Under the pieces are notes generated by a model. That model had not been told where the DNA came from. It made no database searches and was given only the letters and a program-made list of their open reading frames with translations. Below, piece by piece: positions 14,590 through 24,123 of a stretch of DNA of 37,033 nt. Source of the stretch: HyVt-560 sp964577195 (GTDB lineage Bacteria > Pseudomonadota > Gammaproteobacteria > UWMA-0217); assembly GCA_964577195.1 (NCBI GenBank), contig CAZNYF010000007.1, positions 1-37,033 of the forward strand. The letters are read 5' to 3'. Numbering within the stretch: the stretch's first letter is position 1; every line of letters starts with the position of its first letter. The position numbers were made by a program, and so were the translations under genes.

Positions 14590-15198
14590 TTATTTCAAAC
14601 CAGCGATGTACTGTGACACGGCTTTAATTTCTGCGTCCGTTAGTCGGATCGTCAGGTTACGCATCATCTTACCTGCATCGTTGTTCCGGGCAGATGATTG
14701 AAATGCCTTTAACTGCGCTTCAGTGTAAGCAGCATGCTGTCCAGAGACCTTAGGAAAATTAGCTGCCGGATTACCCGAGCCCGTTGGCCCATGACAGCCG
14801 ATACAAGCTGCAACACCGGTAGCACTATTACCACCACGATAAACTGCTTCACCCAGTTCAACCTGGTTTTGATCAGCTTTTCCAGCCTTTGCAGTCTGAC
14901 TAGAGTAGTAAGCTGCCAGATCATGCATATCCTGCTCAGACAGACTAGCGACTTGAGGAGCCATCGTCGCATCGCTGCGCTTGTTATTTTTAAAATCACT
15001 CAGCTGCTTAAAAAGGTAACCAGCACCCTGACCTGCAAGACTAGGCCATTCCGGGTTAATACTATTGCCATCAGCGCCATGACAAGCTCCACAAACGGCG
15101 GATTTTGTCTTACCTGCCTCTATGTCGCCACCGGCAACACTATAGCTAGAAGCCAGCAATGCCGTTACTGCTACCGCAGTTAAAATTGAATTTTTCAT
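14590..15198 (-). CDS. cc4: Cytochrome c4, periplasmic di-haem electron carrier
   Basis: A 202-residue protein starting at ATG 15196-15198 (GGAG 9 bases upstream). It has a cleavable signal (MKNSILTAVAVTALLASSYS) and two homologous class I cytochrome domains with haem motifs CGACH (36-40) and CIGCH (132-136). Axial Met ligands are likely in the TMAPQVA and GKMMRNLT segments. Cytochrome c4 feeds electrons to terminal oxidases such as cbb3. A longer start 27 codons upstream would put the signal peptide inside the protein and is rejected. It is divergent from engB, as in Pseudomonas, and next to dsbA. Confidence 0.93.
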   Translation of the reverse strand: MKNSILTAVAVTALLASSYSVAGGDIEAGKTKSAVCGACHGADGNSINPEWPSLAGQGAGYLFKQLSDFKNNKRSDATMAPQVASLSEQDMHDLAAYYSSQTAKAGKADQNQVELGEAVYRGGNSATGVAACIGCHGPTGSGNPAANFPKVSGQHAAYTEAQLKAFQSSARNNDAGKMMRNLTIRLTDAEIKAVSQYIAGLK

Positions 15199-15439
15199 AC
15201 TTAGATACTCCAGAACCCGCTGGTCGTTAGCGATAGAAGCCAAATCAGGCTTCTTCGCAGCGATTAAAATAGCGCGCATTTATACCATAAACAGCATTCC
15301 CGCATCAACGAAAGAAACAGAACTATAATCGCATGGATGTGACTAATTGATGCCCTTTTGTTCTCTATGTAAATTATTTCATCCTTAGCAGACTTGCTGA
15401 GCTAAAATAGTCCGTTCAGTACAGTAAACAAGAACCTAC

Positions 15440-16060
15440 ATGAGTGCCGACGATCAAAAACCTCCTCGAATTCTATATCAGTCCGCCAAATTTGAGATTA
15501 GCGCCGCAGCGGCTAAACAGTTTCCCGAGCCCACCGGGCCAGAAGTGGGTTTTTCCGGACGCTCCAACTCAGGAAAATCCAGCACACTAAATCGCCTTTG
15601 CCAGCAACGACAACTCGCCCGAGTCAGTAAAACGCCAGGTCGAACCCAGCTGATCAATTTTTTCCAACTGCCCACTGGCGCAAGATTAGTCGATTTACCC
15701 GGTTATGGCTTTGCCAAGGTCCCTGAGCGGGAACGTCGTCGCTGGAGCGAGTTAATTGAAGCCTATCTGGTGAATCGTGAGCCATTACAAGGGCTGGTAA
15801 TGGTGATGGATATTCGCCGCCCCTTAGGTGAGAAGGACTTGCAAATGCTCGAATGGTGTTCTCATCACGGCATCAGCGGACACGTCGTCCTGAATAAATC
15901 TGACAAGCTCAAAAGTGGGAAAATCGCCCAAACAAAGCTCAAAACGGACGCAATGCTCAAAAAACATTTCGACTCCGTCTCGCTACAAACATTCTCCGCG
16001 CTCAAAAGCACAGGCATTGACGAGCTTCACACTAAACTCGATAAGTGGCTGCTAAAGTAG
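15440..16060 (+). CDS. engB: Ribosome biogenesis GTP-binding protein EngB (YsxC/YihA)
   Basis: A 206-residue TRAFAC-class GTPase needed for 50S subunit assembly. G1 is GRSNSGKS (40-47), the G2 region is KTPGRTQ, G3 is DLPGYG (85-90) and G4 is NKSD (152-155). Length is normal. It is monocistronic and divergent from cytochrome c4. The arrangement of engB followed by an oppositely oriented structured RNA matches the E. coli engB/spf locus. Confidence 0.95.
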   Translation: MSADDQKPPRILYQSAKFEISAAAAKQFPEPTGPEVGFSGRSNSGKSSTLNRLCQQRQLARVSKTPGRTQLINFFQLPTGARLVDLPGYGFAKVPERERRRWSELIEAYLVNREPLQGLVMVMDIRRPLGEKDLQMLEWCSHHGISGHVVLNKSDKLKSGKIAQTKLKTDAMLKKHFDSVSLQTFSALKSTGIDELHTKLDKWLLK

Positions 16061-16085
16061 CGACGCGAATCAAGAGTCACTAAGC

Positions 16086-16112
16086 ATTCAGCAGTATTCA
16101 TGCTGAGTTTCT
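16086..16112 (+). terminator. Possible terminator of engB
   Basis: TCAGCA-GTATTCA-TGCTGA followed by GTTTCTT, 25 bp after the engB stop. The stem is short and the T-run interrupted. Confidence 0.4.
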
Positions 16113-16206
16113 TGGGGAAGAAAATATTTTTGGTGATCCTTACTTCGAGCCACATCAACGCCTGATTTGAACCAATTGGGCTGATTGTGGAAAAACGCTC
16201 AGGGAA

Positions 16207-16316
16207 ATTAAAAATCCCCGGCCAAAGGCCGGGGTAAAGTTACGGCTCGACTTGGGGTTTCGAGCCATCCCGCTCAGGGAGGATAGCGGGAAGCGCTGGG
16301 CTTAAGCGCTTGTACG
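16207..16316 (-). ncRNA. Candidate small RNA at the Spot 42/ErsA position
   Basis: On the minus strand four hairpins follow one another almost without spacing. They are 16311-16291 (AAGCGCT/AGCGCTT), 16290-16269 (CCCGCT/AGCGGG, loop with CCTCCC), 16266-16244 (GGCTCGA/TCGAGCC, loop with ACCCC) and 16234-16216 (CCCCGGCC/GGCCGGGG). The last is followed by ATTTTTAATTT, a classical intrinsic terminator. Upstream, TAGACT (16328-16323) could be a -10; the best -35 (TTGCGA, 16353-16348) has a long 19-bp spacer. A start near 16316 gives about 110 nt. The loops are C-rich and could pair with Shine-Dalgarno sequences. E. coli spf (109 nt) also lies beyond the 3' end of engB, on the opposite strand; Pseudomonas ErsA lies beside engB. 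Alternatively it is an elaborate 3' end of ilvA. Confidence 0.6.
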
Positions 16317-16433
16317 GTAGACAGTCTAGCACAAAATTCGTTCGCACTCGCAAGTAAATATTTTCAAAAAACAAGGAAATAGATCACACTTTTCTTGTCT
16401 CTATAGATAGAAATACTGCTTAATTTTTGAGGT

Positions 16434-17948
16434 TTAGCTCAAAAACAGCTTGTATACAGGGTTTTCCTGCTCTTCCCAGTATTGATAATTGAGCTTCTCC
16501 ATCGAACGCTGAAAATCTTTTCTATCTCCAGAAGGCACCTGAATCCCGACCAAAATTCTGCCATGCGCCGACCCGTGGTTGCGATAGTGGAACAGACTGA
16601 TATTCCACCGATGTCCCAGAGCTGCCAAAAAATTGCGTAATGCCGCCGGGCGTTCCGGAAACAAGAAGCGATAGAGGATTTCATTCTCCACATTGGATCC
16701 GTGCCCCCCAACCAAATATCTGAGGTGCACTTTTGCCAATTCATTGTCCGTAAGATCACTCACCTGATAATCCTGATCTCGCAAATTCTGGAGCAGTTCG
16801 GACTTTTCTGCATCACCACCAGTGAGTCGGATACCTGCGAAAACCTGAGCATCTCTGTTGTCAGCGTAACGATAATTAAACTCTGTAATGACGCGCTTGC
16901 CGATAGCCTCACAAAAAGCACAAAAGGCACCCGGTTTTTCCGGAATAGTGACCGCTAACAACGCTTCGCGGCGCTCACCCACTTCCGCGCGTTCGGTGAC
17001 ATGGCGCAATCGGTCGAAGTTAATGTTTGCACCGCTATTAATCGCGATCAATGTCTGGTTAGAACATTGATGTTTGGCGATGTATTTTTTCATCCCGGCA
17101 ATCGCCAGCGCACCGGCAGGTTCTGTCATAGTGCGGGTATCCTCAAAAATATCTTTGATGGCGGCACACATCTCATCGGTAGTAACCAGCACACATTCAT
17201 CCACCAGATCCTTAACAACCCGAAAGGGTTCGTCCCCAATCTGCTGAACCGAGACACCATCAGCGAACAAACCTACGTTATCTAAAGGCACCGGCTTACC
17301 AGCAGCCAGGGCTCTTTCCAGCGTTGGCGTATCTTCCGGCTCGACCGCAATAATCTTGATCTCTGGACGCAGGTATTTGAGGTAAGTAGCAACACCGGCA
17401 ATCAAACCACCACCACCCACGGGGATAAAAATTGCATCAATCTGATCAGGATGCTGGCGCAAGATTTCAACGCCAATGGTACCCTGCCCGGCAATGACAT
17501 CGGGATCATCATAGGGGTGCACAAATGTGAGCCCTTTGTCTGTAGCCATCGCCAATGCAAAGCTCAATGCATCATTGTAGTTATCACCATGCAGCACCGC
17601 GTTACCACCAAAGCTGAGTACCGCATTGACTTTAATTTCTGGCGTGGTCTCCGGCATGATGATCACCGTTTTGATGCCGAGGCTGCTCCCCGCAAGCGCG
17701 ACGCCCTGCGCGTGATTTCCGGCAGATGCGGTAATGACTCCACCCTGTTTTTGTGCCTCGGACAAATTGTAAATTTTGTTATAGGCACCGCGCAGCTTAA
17801 ATGAAAACACCTGCTGCAAATCTTCACGCTTCATTAAGACACGATTCCCCAACCGCCGTGACAAGCTGTTAGCTCGCTCTAATGGCGTTTCGTCGGCCAC
17901 ATCGTAAACTCTGGCGGTCAGAATTTTTTCTATGTAACTATCTGTCAT
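16434..17948 (-). CDS. ilvA: Biosynthetic threonine ammonia-lyase
   Basis: Converts threonine to 2-oxobutanoate and ammonia, the first step to isoleucine. The PLP lysine is Lys51 in SFKLRGAYN. The glycine-rich phosphate loop is VGGGGLIAG, and ITASAGNHAQGVALAG is the substrate loop. The C-terminal third carries two ACT-like regulatory domains (REALLAVTIPEKPGAFCAF and NEILYRFLFPERPAALRNFL), as expected of the isoleucine-inhibited, 504-514-residue enzyme. The start ATG 17946-17948 has GGAG 7 bases upstream. That GGAG is part of a leader repeat also found upstream of the cytochrome gene at 23923 (see findings). Divergent from rpiA. Confidence 0.97.
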   Translation of the reverse strand: MTDSYIEKILTARVYDVADETPLERANSLSRRLGNRVLMKREDLQQVFSFKLRGAYNKIYNLSEAQKQGGVITASAGNHAQGVALAGSSLGIKTVIIMPETTPEIKVNAVLSFGGNAVLHGDNYNDALSFALAMATDKGLTFVHPYDDPDVIAGQGTIGVEILRQHPDQIDAIFIPVGGGGLIAGVATYLKYLRPEIKIIAVEPEDTPTLERALAAGKPVPLDNVGLFADGVSVQQIGDEPFRVVKDLVDECVLVTTDEMCAAIKDIFEDTRTMTEPAGALAIAGMKKYIAKHQCSNQTLIAINSGANINFDRLRHVTERAEVGERREALLAVTIPEKPGAFCAFCEAIGKRVITEFNYRYADNRDAQVFAGIRLTGGDAEKSELLQNLRDQDYQVSDLTDNELAKVHLRYLVGGHGSNVENEILYRFLFPERPAALRNFLAALGHRWNISLFHYRNHGSAHGRILVGIQVPSGDRKDFQRSMEKLNYQYWEEQENPVYKLFLS

Positions 17949-17949
17949 G

Positions 17950-17997
17950 CTAGTACTCCATCAACATTACTTTGATGAACCAGCGCAAACCAACGCG
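17950..17997 (-). repeat. Leader repeat, copy upstream of ilvA
   Basis: On the minus strand it runs from GGTTTGCGCTG through a hairpin (CATCAA-AGTAATG-TTGATG) into GGAGTACTAG, whose GGAG is the ilvA ribosome binding site. Copies are at 23942-23986 (minus) and 18417-18481 (plus). Confidence 0.65.
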
Positions 17998-18078
17998 TTC
18001 AGAACAAGCCATTGCTGCGAAGCCATGGTGTTTCCATATCAGCAACAATAACGCCGTGCTGGACGCGTTGGGTTGCGC
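17981..18078. repeat. Inverted repeat in the ilvA-rpiA gap
   Basis: GCGCAAACCAACGCGTTCAG (17983-18002) pairs with CTGGACGCGTTGGGTTGCGC (18059-18078) at 18 of 20 positions around a 56-base loop. The left arm is part of the leader repeat. Confidence 0.65.
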
Positions 18079-18135
18079 CCTCGGGTGAGCCTTCAAGCGG
18101 TCATCTGCGGCTTAATTTTTAATCGCCAGAGAACC

Positions 18136-18167
18136 ACTCGGGAATTGCTCCTGCATTCCTCTACTAC
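18136..18167 (+). repeat. Dispersed repeat, copy 1
   Basis: ACTCGGGAATTGCTCCTGC followed by ATT and CTACTAC. A reverse-oriented copy with only a few differences in the core is at 35129-35160, downstream of the dodecin gene. Confidence 0.6.
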
Positions 18168-18300
18168 AATACTTCCATGTATCTATATGACTCAAAAAAA
18201 TAAAACCACATCTAACCGCTTGATGACTCACTGGTTCATTAAACCTAGAAAAATTAGTTGGGCGCGAAAAAGACGTGTAAGCCATTGGCGTGAATGGTGA

Positions 18301-18349
18301 ATCAGAAAAACTCGTGATCACCTTGCTGGTGATGAGAGCTTTTTCTGAT
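18301..18349. other. Long hairpin in the ilvA-rpiA gap
   Basis: Outer arms ATCAGAAAAA / TTTTTCTGAT pair perfectly; inner arms TGATCACC and GGTGATGA pair around a short loop. On the plus strand a GAGC-TTTTT tail makes it terminator-like, but no gene precedes it. It may end an unrecognised short transcript. Confidence 0.45.
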
Positions 18350-18416
18350 TTGCCAGGTGCGTCTACGCTCCTTTGCATCCTGCAACCGCTGCATTAGTGC
18401 ATCCTTGCACGTCAAT

Positions 18417-18481
18417 GGGTTGCGCGGACTTTCGTGATCCAACTGATTTTTCTAGGTTAAAGCAATGCCGATGGAGTACTA
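18417..18481 (+). repeat. Leader repeat, diverged copy upstream of rpiA
   Basis: GGGTTGCGC at 18417-18425 and AAAGCAATGCCGATGGAG followed by TACTA ending at 18481 match the two ends of the ilvA leader repeat, with extra bases in between. It lies about 70 bp before the rpiA start and is not its ribosome binding site. The rest of the 601-bp gap 17949-18549 is repeats and hairpins; I see no coding signal in it. Confidence 0.5.
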
Positions 18482-18549
18482 CTGTTCATCAGTCTATCCG
18501 CCCGTTATGATGGGCGATACACAAGATTAAAATTGAAGGATATCACTAT

Positions 18550-19218
18550 ATGAGCCTGTCAACTGACGAGATGAAAAAAGCAGCAGCGGAAGCTGCAATT
18601 GACTATGTTGAACCCGGCATGATTGTCGGCATCGGCACCGGATCCACGGCCAATCACTTTATTGATGCGCTAGCACGTATTAAGGGGAAAATAGACGGCA
18701 CCGTCGCCAGCTCAGAAGCCAGTGCCGAGCGTTTGCGTGGTCATGGTATCCGGGTGATGGATCTCAACCAGGCAAATGGCCTCTCTCTGTATGTTGATGG
18801 TGCGGATGAATCCAATAAACTTCTGCATTTAATCAAAGGTGGCGGGGGCGCGCTGACGCGTGAAAAAATTGTAGCCGCAGCCAGTGAAAAATTCGTCTGC
18901 ATTGCGGACGACACCAAACTGGTGCCCTATTTAGGAAAGTTCCCTCTACCCGTCGAAGTGATCCCGATGGCGCAAAGTCTGGTTGCCCGACAACTATTTG
19001 GCTTCGGTGGTCGTCCCGTACTACGCGAAGGCTTTACAACGGATAACGGCAACATCATTCTCGACGTCCACGACATGGAAATAATGGAACCACTGACCAT
19101 GGAAGAAAAAATGAACATGTTACCCGGTGTCGTCACGGTAGGATTGTTCGCGCATCGACCTGCCGATGTATTAATTCTTGGTGGGCCTGATGGCGTTCAA
19201 ATATTAAATGCTAAATAA
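18550..19218 (+). CDS. rpiA: Ribose-5-phosphate isomerase A
   Basis: Interconverts ribose 5-phosphate and ribulose 5-phosphate in the pentose phosphate pathway. Family motifs are VGIGTGSTANHFIDAL (phosphate loop), ASSEASAERL, DGADESNKLLHLIKGGGGAL (with the catalytic Asp residues and Lys), TREKIVA, PVEVIPMA and GRPVLREGFTTDNGN. 222 residues, normal length. GAAGGA lies about 9 bases before the ATG. Its divergent pairing with ilvA is the same as in Pseudomonas. Confidence 0.97.
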   Translation: MSLSTDEMKKAAAEAAIDYVEPGMIVGIGTGSTANHFIDALARIKGKIDGTVASSEASAERLRGHGIRVMDLNQANGLSLYVDGADESNKLLHLIKGGGGALTREKIVAAASEKFVCIADDTKLVPYLGKFPLPVEVIPMAQSLVARQLFGFGGRPVLREGFTTDNGNIILDVHDMEIMEPLTMEEKMNMLPGVVTVGLFAHRPADVLILGGPDGVQILNAK

Positions 19219-19253
19219 TTAGGATTTAGACCTAGAGCCACTACTGACTTAGC

Positions 19254-19285
19254 AAAAAAAAGCCCCGCAGATGCAGGGCTTTTTT
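19254..19285. terminator. Bidirectional terminator between rpiA and the repeat protein
   Basis: AAAAAGCCC-CGCAGATGCA-GGGCTTTTT with A/T runs on both sides; it serves two convergent genes. Confidence 0.85.
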
Positions 19286-19300
19286 AATCTCTAACTATCT

Positions 19301-20698
19301 TTAAATTGTGACATCAACACCAAGAGACTTAATCGTTTCATAGGTGAGACCACCACGATTAAGACCCTTATCTCGCTGATATGCATCTAATGCTTGCAAT
19401 GTACCTTGGCCAATCTGGCCATCGGCAACGCCGGCATCAAATCCCGCAGCACTGAGTGCTTTCTGAATACTGCTGACAACACCTGACGTCATATTGGTTC
19501 TGCACAGCACTCTTCTCCACTCCAAACGCTCATCAGCAACTTTGACGCGCTTCTGTACGGTTTCACTCACTGAGGCAATCTTAATCCGGTCATCTCCGGC
19601 TGCCTGTAGGATTTTCTGTACTTTTACATCCTTAAATACAGCGGGAATCTGGATCACTTTCGTCGTCGCAGCTGACTTCACAACTTTGCGAGTCACTGAT
19701 TCATATTTAGCAGGCTTGGCTACCAGACAGATCTGATGCCCCGTTTTGCTCGCAGCAGACATCGTCTTGTCATGAATCTCATGCCAGGTAAACGTAGCAT
19801 CTGAAACCAGTACTGTCTTAGTCACCGTACCTCTTTTTTCTACAATCGGATTGCGTTTTTCTAGAGCTGCTGTCACCAGCTTTTGAATCTTTTTAGTCAC
19901 ATATTTAGCGGGTATTTCGATGGTTTTGGTCGTTGCAGCAGTATCGACAACACGCTTGGTGATGGTTTTGTACACAGCAGGGATTTTCACCTTACACATG
20001 ATCTCACCCGTGGTATTAATACGGTCAACCAGATCCTCGCCTTTTTTCCAGACAACTTTCTCTGGCTCCACCAGAACTTTTTCAGTTTCTGTCTTATACG
20101 TCGCGGGAACAGCGATAATTTTTGTCGATGCTTCTTTAACCATTACTGTTTCCTCACCCCAGGCATAAACAGCAGGCGTCACATCAATGGTCTCGGAAGC
20201 TTCACTTAACAACACATCCACAGTCTCTGTCTTGTAGGTTGCCGGGATAAAATGCTCATGGTAGCAAACACCCGCTTCGGTTGATTCCAGATTGAGGCCT
20301 GCAGCTTTTGCAGCAACAAGTAAAGCTGTGCTGGCAGGCTGCGCGCCACGTTCAAGACTTGCTTTCCATTTTTTGCTGGCAGGTCTAACCTCAATGGTTT
20401 CGGTCGCAGTACCGTAGGTCGCGGCGACAGGAACAATTTTGGTACTCGCCTCCTTAACCTGGATTCTTTCGGTTGAAGCCTGAAAGGTTGCAGCAAATGG
20501 GTTTATTTTTTCAGATGCCTGTTTGACTTCCAGATCTACTGTTTGGGTTTCGTATTTTGCGGGTATGACAACCTTGGCAAAACACTCACCCGCTTGCGCC
20601 TCAGGTAATGTTTCTGTCGCGTCAACGACGGATGCCGCAAATCCGGTCGTGGTGGTAAGAGCAGCTGCAATCGCAACAGCTAATGATGTGGTTTTCAT
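19301..20698 (-). CDS. Secreted repeat protein with C-terminal peptidoglycan-binding domain
   Basis: A 465-residue protein with a cleavable signal peptide (MKTTSLAVAIAAALTTTTGF). Residues 37-398 consist of four larger repeats, each built of three units of about 25 residues with the pattern (I/V)PA-x-Y-x(4,8)-V-x-V-x(2)-A(S/T)-x-K. Each larger repeat opens with a Cys-containing unit (GECF 37-40, GVCY 143-146, GEIMC 231-235, GHQIC 320-324) and ends at a Trp (W111, W217, W305, W394). Residues 404-465 form a PG_binding_1-type domain (VSSIQKALSAAGFDAGVADG, GTLQALDAYQRDKGL). Probably periplasmic or surface-bound on peptidoglycan. I do not recognise the repeat family, and no enzymatic motif is visible. 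Confidence 0.8.
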   Translation of the reverse strand: MKTTSLAVAIAAALTTTTGFAASVVDATETLPEAQAGECFAKVVIPAKYETQTVDLEVKQASEKINPFAATFQASTERIQVKEASTKIVPVAATYGTATETIEVRPASKKWKASLERGAQPASTALLVAAKAAGLNLESTEAGVCYHEHFIPATYKTETVDVLLSEASETIDVTPAVYAWGEETVMVKEASTKIIAVPATYKTETEKVLVEPEKVVWKKGEDLVDRINTTGEIMCKVKIPAVYKTITKRVVDTAATTKTIEIPAKYVTKKIQKLVTAALEKRNPIVEKRGTVTKTVLVSDATFTWHEIHDKTMSAASKTGHQICLVAKPAKYESVTRKVVKSAATTKVIQIPAVFKDVKVQKILQAAGDDRIKIASVSETVQKRVKVADERLEWRRVLCRTNMTSGVVSSIQKALSAAGFDAGVADGQIGQGTLQALDAYQRDKGLNRGGLTYETIKSLGVDVTI

Positions 20699-20811
20699 TC
20701 AGTTCTCCTTAAGTGTGGTATTGGTACGTAACCGTAAGAATAGAGTGTTTTACCGCCCAATATGTCAATAAATGTAAATTATACTCCCTTCATACGAAGT
20801 TAAACAGAAAC

Positions 20812-20840
20812 AAAAAAGCCCCGCAATGCGAGGCTTTTTC
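20812..20840 (-). terminator. Terminator of groES-groEL
   Basis: AAAAGCC-CCGCAATGCGA-GGCTTTTT with a T-run on the minus strand, 22 bp after the groEL stop. Confidence 0.85.
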
Positions 20841-20861
20841 TTCTAACAGCTTGGAACCGAG

Positions 20862-22505
<1,644 letters not shown>

Positions 22506-22531
22506 GCTTAATTCCTCAGCTTATCGTTTGC

Positions 22532-22819
22532 TTATTCAACAACAGCGATGATGTCGTCTTCTTTCATTACCAGAAGCTCGTCATCGTTAACTTTAATGGT
22601 GGTGCCGGAATATTTACCGAACAACACAACATCACCTACTTTTACATCCATGGCACGTACGTCACCAGAATCGGTGATTTTGCCATTACCTGCAGCGATG
22701 ATTTCTCCGCGATCAGGTTTTTCAGTTGCGGAATCAGGAATCACGATGCCGCCAGCGCTCATGCGCTCCTCTTCGACACGTTTAACAACAACGCGGTCGT
22801 GTAAAGGACGAATATTCAT
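22532..22819 (-). CDS. groES: Co-chaperonin GroES, 10 kDa subunit
   Basis: Lid of the GroEL chamber. 95 residues, beginning MNIRPLHDRVVVKRVEEE. The mobile loop SAGGIVIPDSATEKP contacts GroEL and GDVVLFGKYSG lies in the core. First gene of the operon, preceded by an AAGGAGAAACCG ribosome binding site on the minus strand and, further up, by the CIRCE operator. Confidence 0.99.
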   Translation of the reverse strand: MNIRPLHDRVVVKRVEEERMSAGGIVIPDSATEKPDRGEIIAAGNGKITDSGDVRAMDVKVGDVVLFGKYSGTTIKVNDDELLVMKEDDIIAVVE

Positions 22820-22891
22820 TCGGTTTCTCCTTAGAAACAGTTAAAAATCGGTTATTTATTGAGACAAGAACAGCAAACAATAGTCCGGCTG

Positions 22892-22918
22892 TTAGCACTC
22901 GACTCAGATGAGTGCTAA
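22892..22918. promoter_or_regulatory. CIRCE operator (HrcA site)
   Basis: TTAGCACTC-N9-GAGTGCTAA, a perfect match to the CIRCE consensus. It begins directly after the -10 of the groES promoter, so HrcA would block transcription start until heat or misfolded protein titrates GroEL. hrcA itself is not in the window. Confidence 0.95.
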
Positions 22919-22945
22919 TAATAGGGGCGAAAACTGTGAAGTCAA
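22918..22945 (-). promoter_or_regulatory. Sigma70-type promoter of groES-groEL
   Basis: On the minus strand -35 TTGACT (22945-22940), 16-bp spacer, -10 TATTAT (22923-22918). No convincing sigma32 promoter is visible next to it, which fits HrcA/CIRCE control. Confidence 0.75.
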
Positions 22946-23014
22946 CCATTGACAGCTAAATAATTTGAAAGATTTATGCTAGACGAAAATGAAAATGGTC
23001 GGTCTAGCGCTTAA

Positions 23015-23923
23015 TTAGTCCACTTCCGGAATCGACTTGATGTACTCAGTGAGCGCCTGAGCATCGTCATCATTAAGCTTATTTAAAGAGGTACGAACAA
23101 AATCTGCCATCCAGCCCTGAGTCTGCACGCCATCTGGTCGAATGCCTGTTTTGAGGAACTTACGAACTTCTTTCTCCGTCCACTTGCCAATACCGCTACG
23201 ACGGGAAGATGTGATATTGGGTGTCGGCTCACCCAAGACTCCCTCGATATTTCCTGAGTACCTAACCGCAGGACTGATAGTCCCGACACTGTTACGGCGA
23301 GTATGACATTCTTCACAATGACCAACGGCTGCAGCCAAATAATGACCACGATTCAAACTGCCACTCAACATCGGGTCTGCCGCCAGCTCGCCTGTTTTAA
23401 AGTATAATTTTTTCCAGAATCGCATTCCGCCACGCCACACAAACCACGCCGTTTTATGCTGACGATTGTATTTCTTTACTGGCGGGACGGAACGCAGGTA
23501 AGTAAAAATCGCGGCCATATCTTCGGTAGTCATACGTGTGTATGAGGTGTAAGGAAAAGCCGGAAAATAATGGGTACCATACGGGCTAACACCGTGGCGC
23601 ATCGCACGAACAAAATCTTCCAGCTTCCATTTACCGATACCGCTGTCTTTGTCCGGCGTAATATTGGGGGAATAAAATAGCCCGTAAGGGGTATCCATCT
23701 CTCGCCCACCCGCTAAAGTTGGGCCACCATTTTCGGAATCCGTATGACAATAGTCACAGCCCGAGATATTGAATAAATATTCACCTCGTTCTGCCAATAC
23801 TGTATTACCGGGCAAACTGGCGCTGTCGATTGTGACCTTGGGCACTTTATCTGACGCGTACAATGCAATGGCAGTCAATGCTGCCAATACAATAAAAATA
23901 AAAACCCAGCTTCTTGCAGTCAC
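23015..23923 (-). CDS. Membrane-anchored di-haem cytochrome c
   Basis: A 302-residue protein with an N-terminal membrane anchor (about residues 5-22) and two cytochrome c domains with haem motifs CDYCH (56-60) and CEECH (203-207). YSPNITPDKDSGIGKW and the corresponding PTPNITSSRRSGIGKW after each haem are typical of cytochrome subunits of periplasmic dehydrogenases (alcohol, aldose or nicotinate type). No dehydrogenase gene is adjacent, so its partner is unknown. The start is GTG 23921-23923 with AGGA 8 bases upstream; the leader repeat lies just before that. Confidence 0.85.
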   Translation of the reverse strand: MTARSWVFIFIVLAALTAIALYASDKVPKVTIDSASLPGNTVLAERGEYLFNISGCDYCHTDSENGGPTLAGGREMDTPYGLFYSPNITPDKDSGIGKWKLEDFVRAMRHGVSPYGTHYFPAFPYTSYTRMTTEDMAAIFTYLRSVPPVKKYNRQHKTAWFVWRGGMRFWKKLYFKTGELAADPMLSGSLNRGHYLAAAVGHCEECHTRRNSVGTISPAVRYSGNIEGVLGEPTPNITSSRRSGIGKWTEKEVRKFLKTGIRPDGVQTQGWMADFVRTSLNKLNDDDAQALTEYIKSIPEVD

Positions 23924-23941
23924 AACTTAATTCCTGAAACC

Positions 23942-23986
23942 CTAGTACTCCAACAATGTTGTTTTGATGGTCAGCGCAAACCAACG
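23942..23986 (-). repeat. Leader repeat, copy upstream of the cytochrome gene
   Basis: On the minus strand GGTTTGCGCTG, then CCATCAA-AACAACA-TTGTTGG (one mismatch in the stem), then AGTACTAG, ending about 20 bases before the GTG start. The stem-loop is kept although its bases differ from the ilvA copy. Confidence 0.65.
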
Positions 23987-24123
23987 TACTCTTACGCTAC
24001 TCATCTGGTACGACGCTCAGAAACCCCATTTTGAACAGGTAAATCGCAGCAGTACGTCACTATCGTATTAAGTTACAATTACTTATTACAATAGCTTACT
24101 TGATTTTCAACAACTACTAAACG

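Noticed and set aside
18112..18378. 88-codon minus-strand ORF in the ilvA-rpiA gap
   Set aside because: It crosses the 18301-18349 hairpin and a dispersed repeat and has no recognisable protein pattern.
17949..18549. Attenuator leader peptide for ilvA
   Set aside because: No short ORF with runs of Ile, Val or Leu codons precedes ilvA on the minus strand; the region is repeats.
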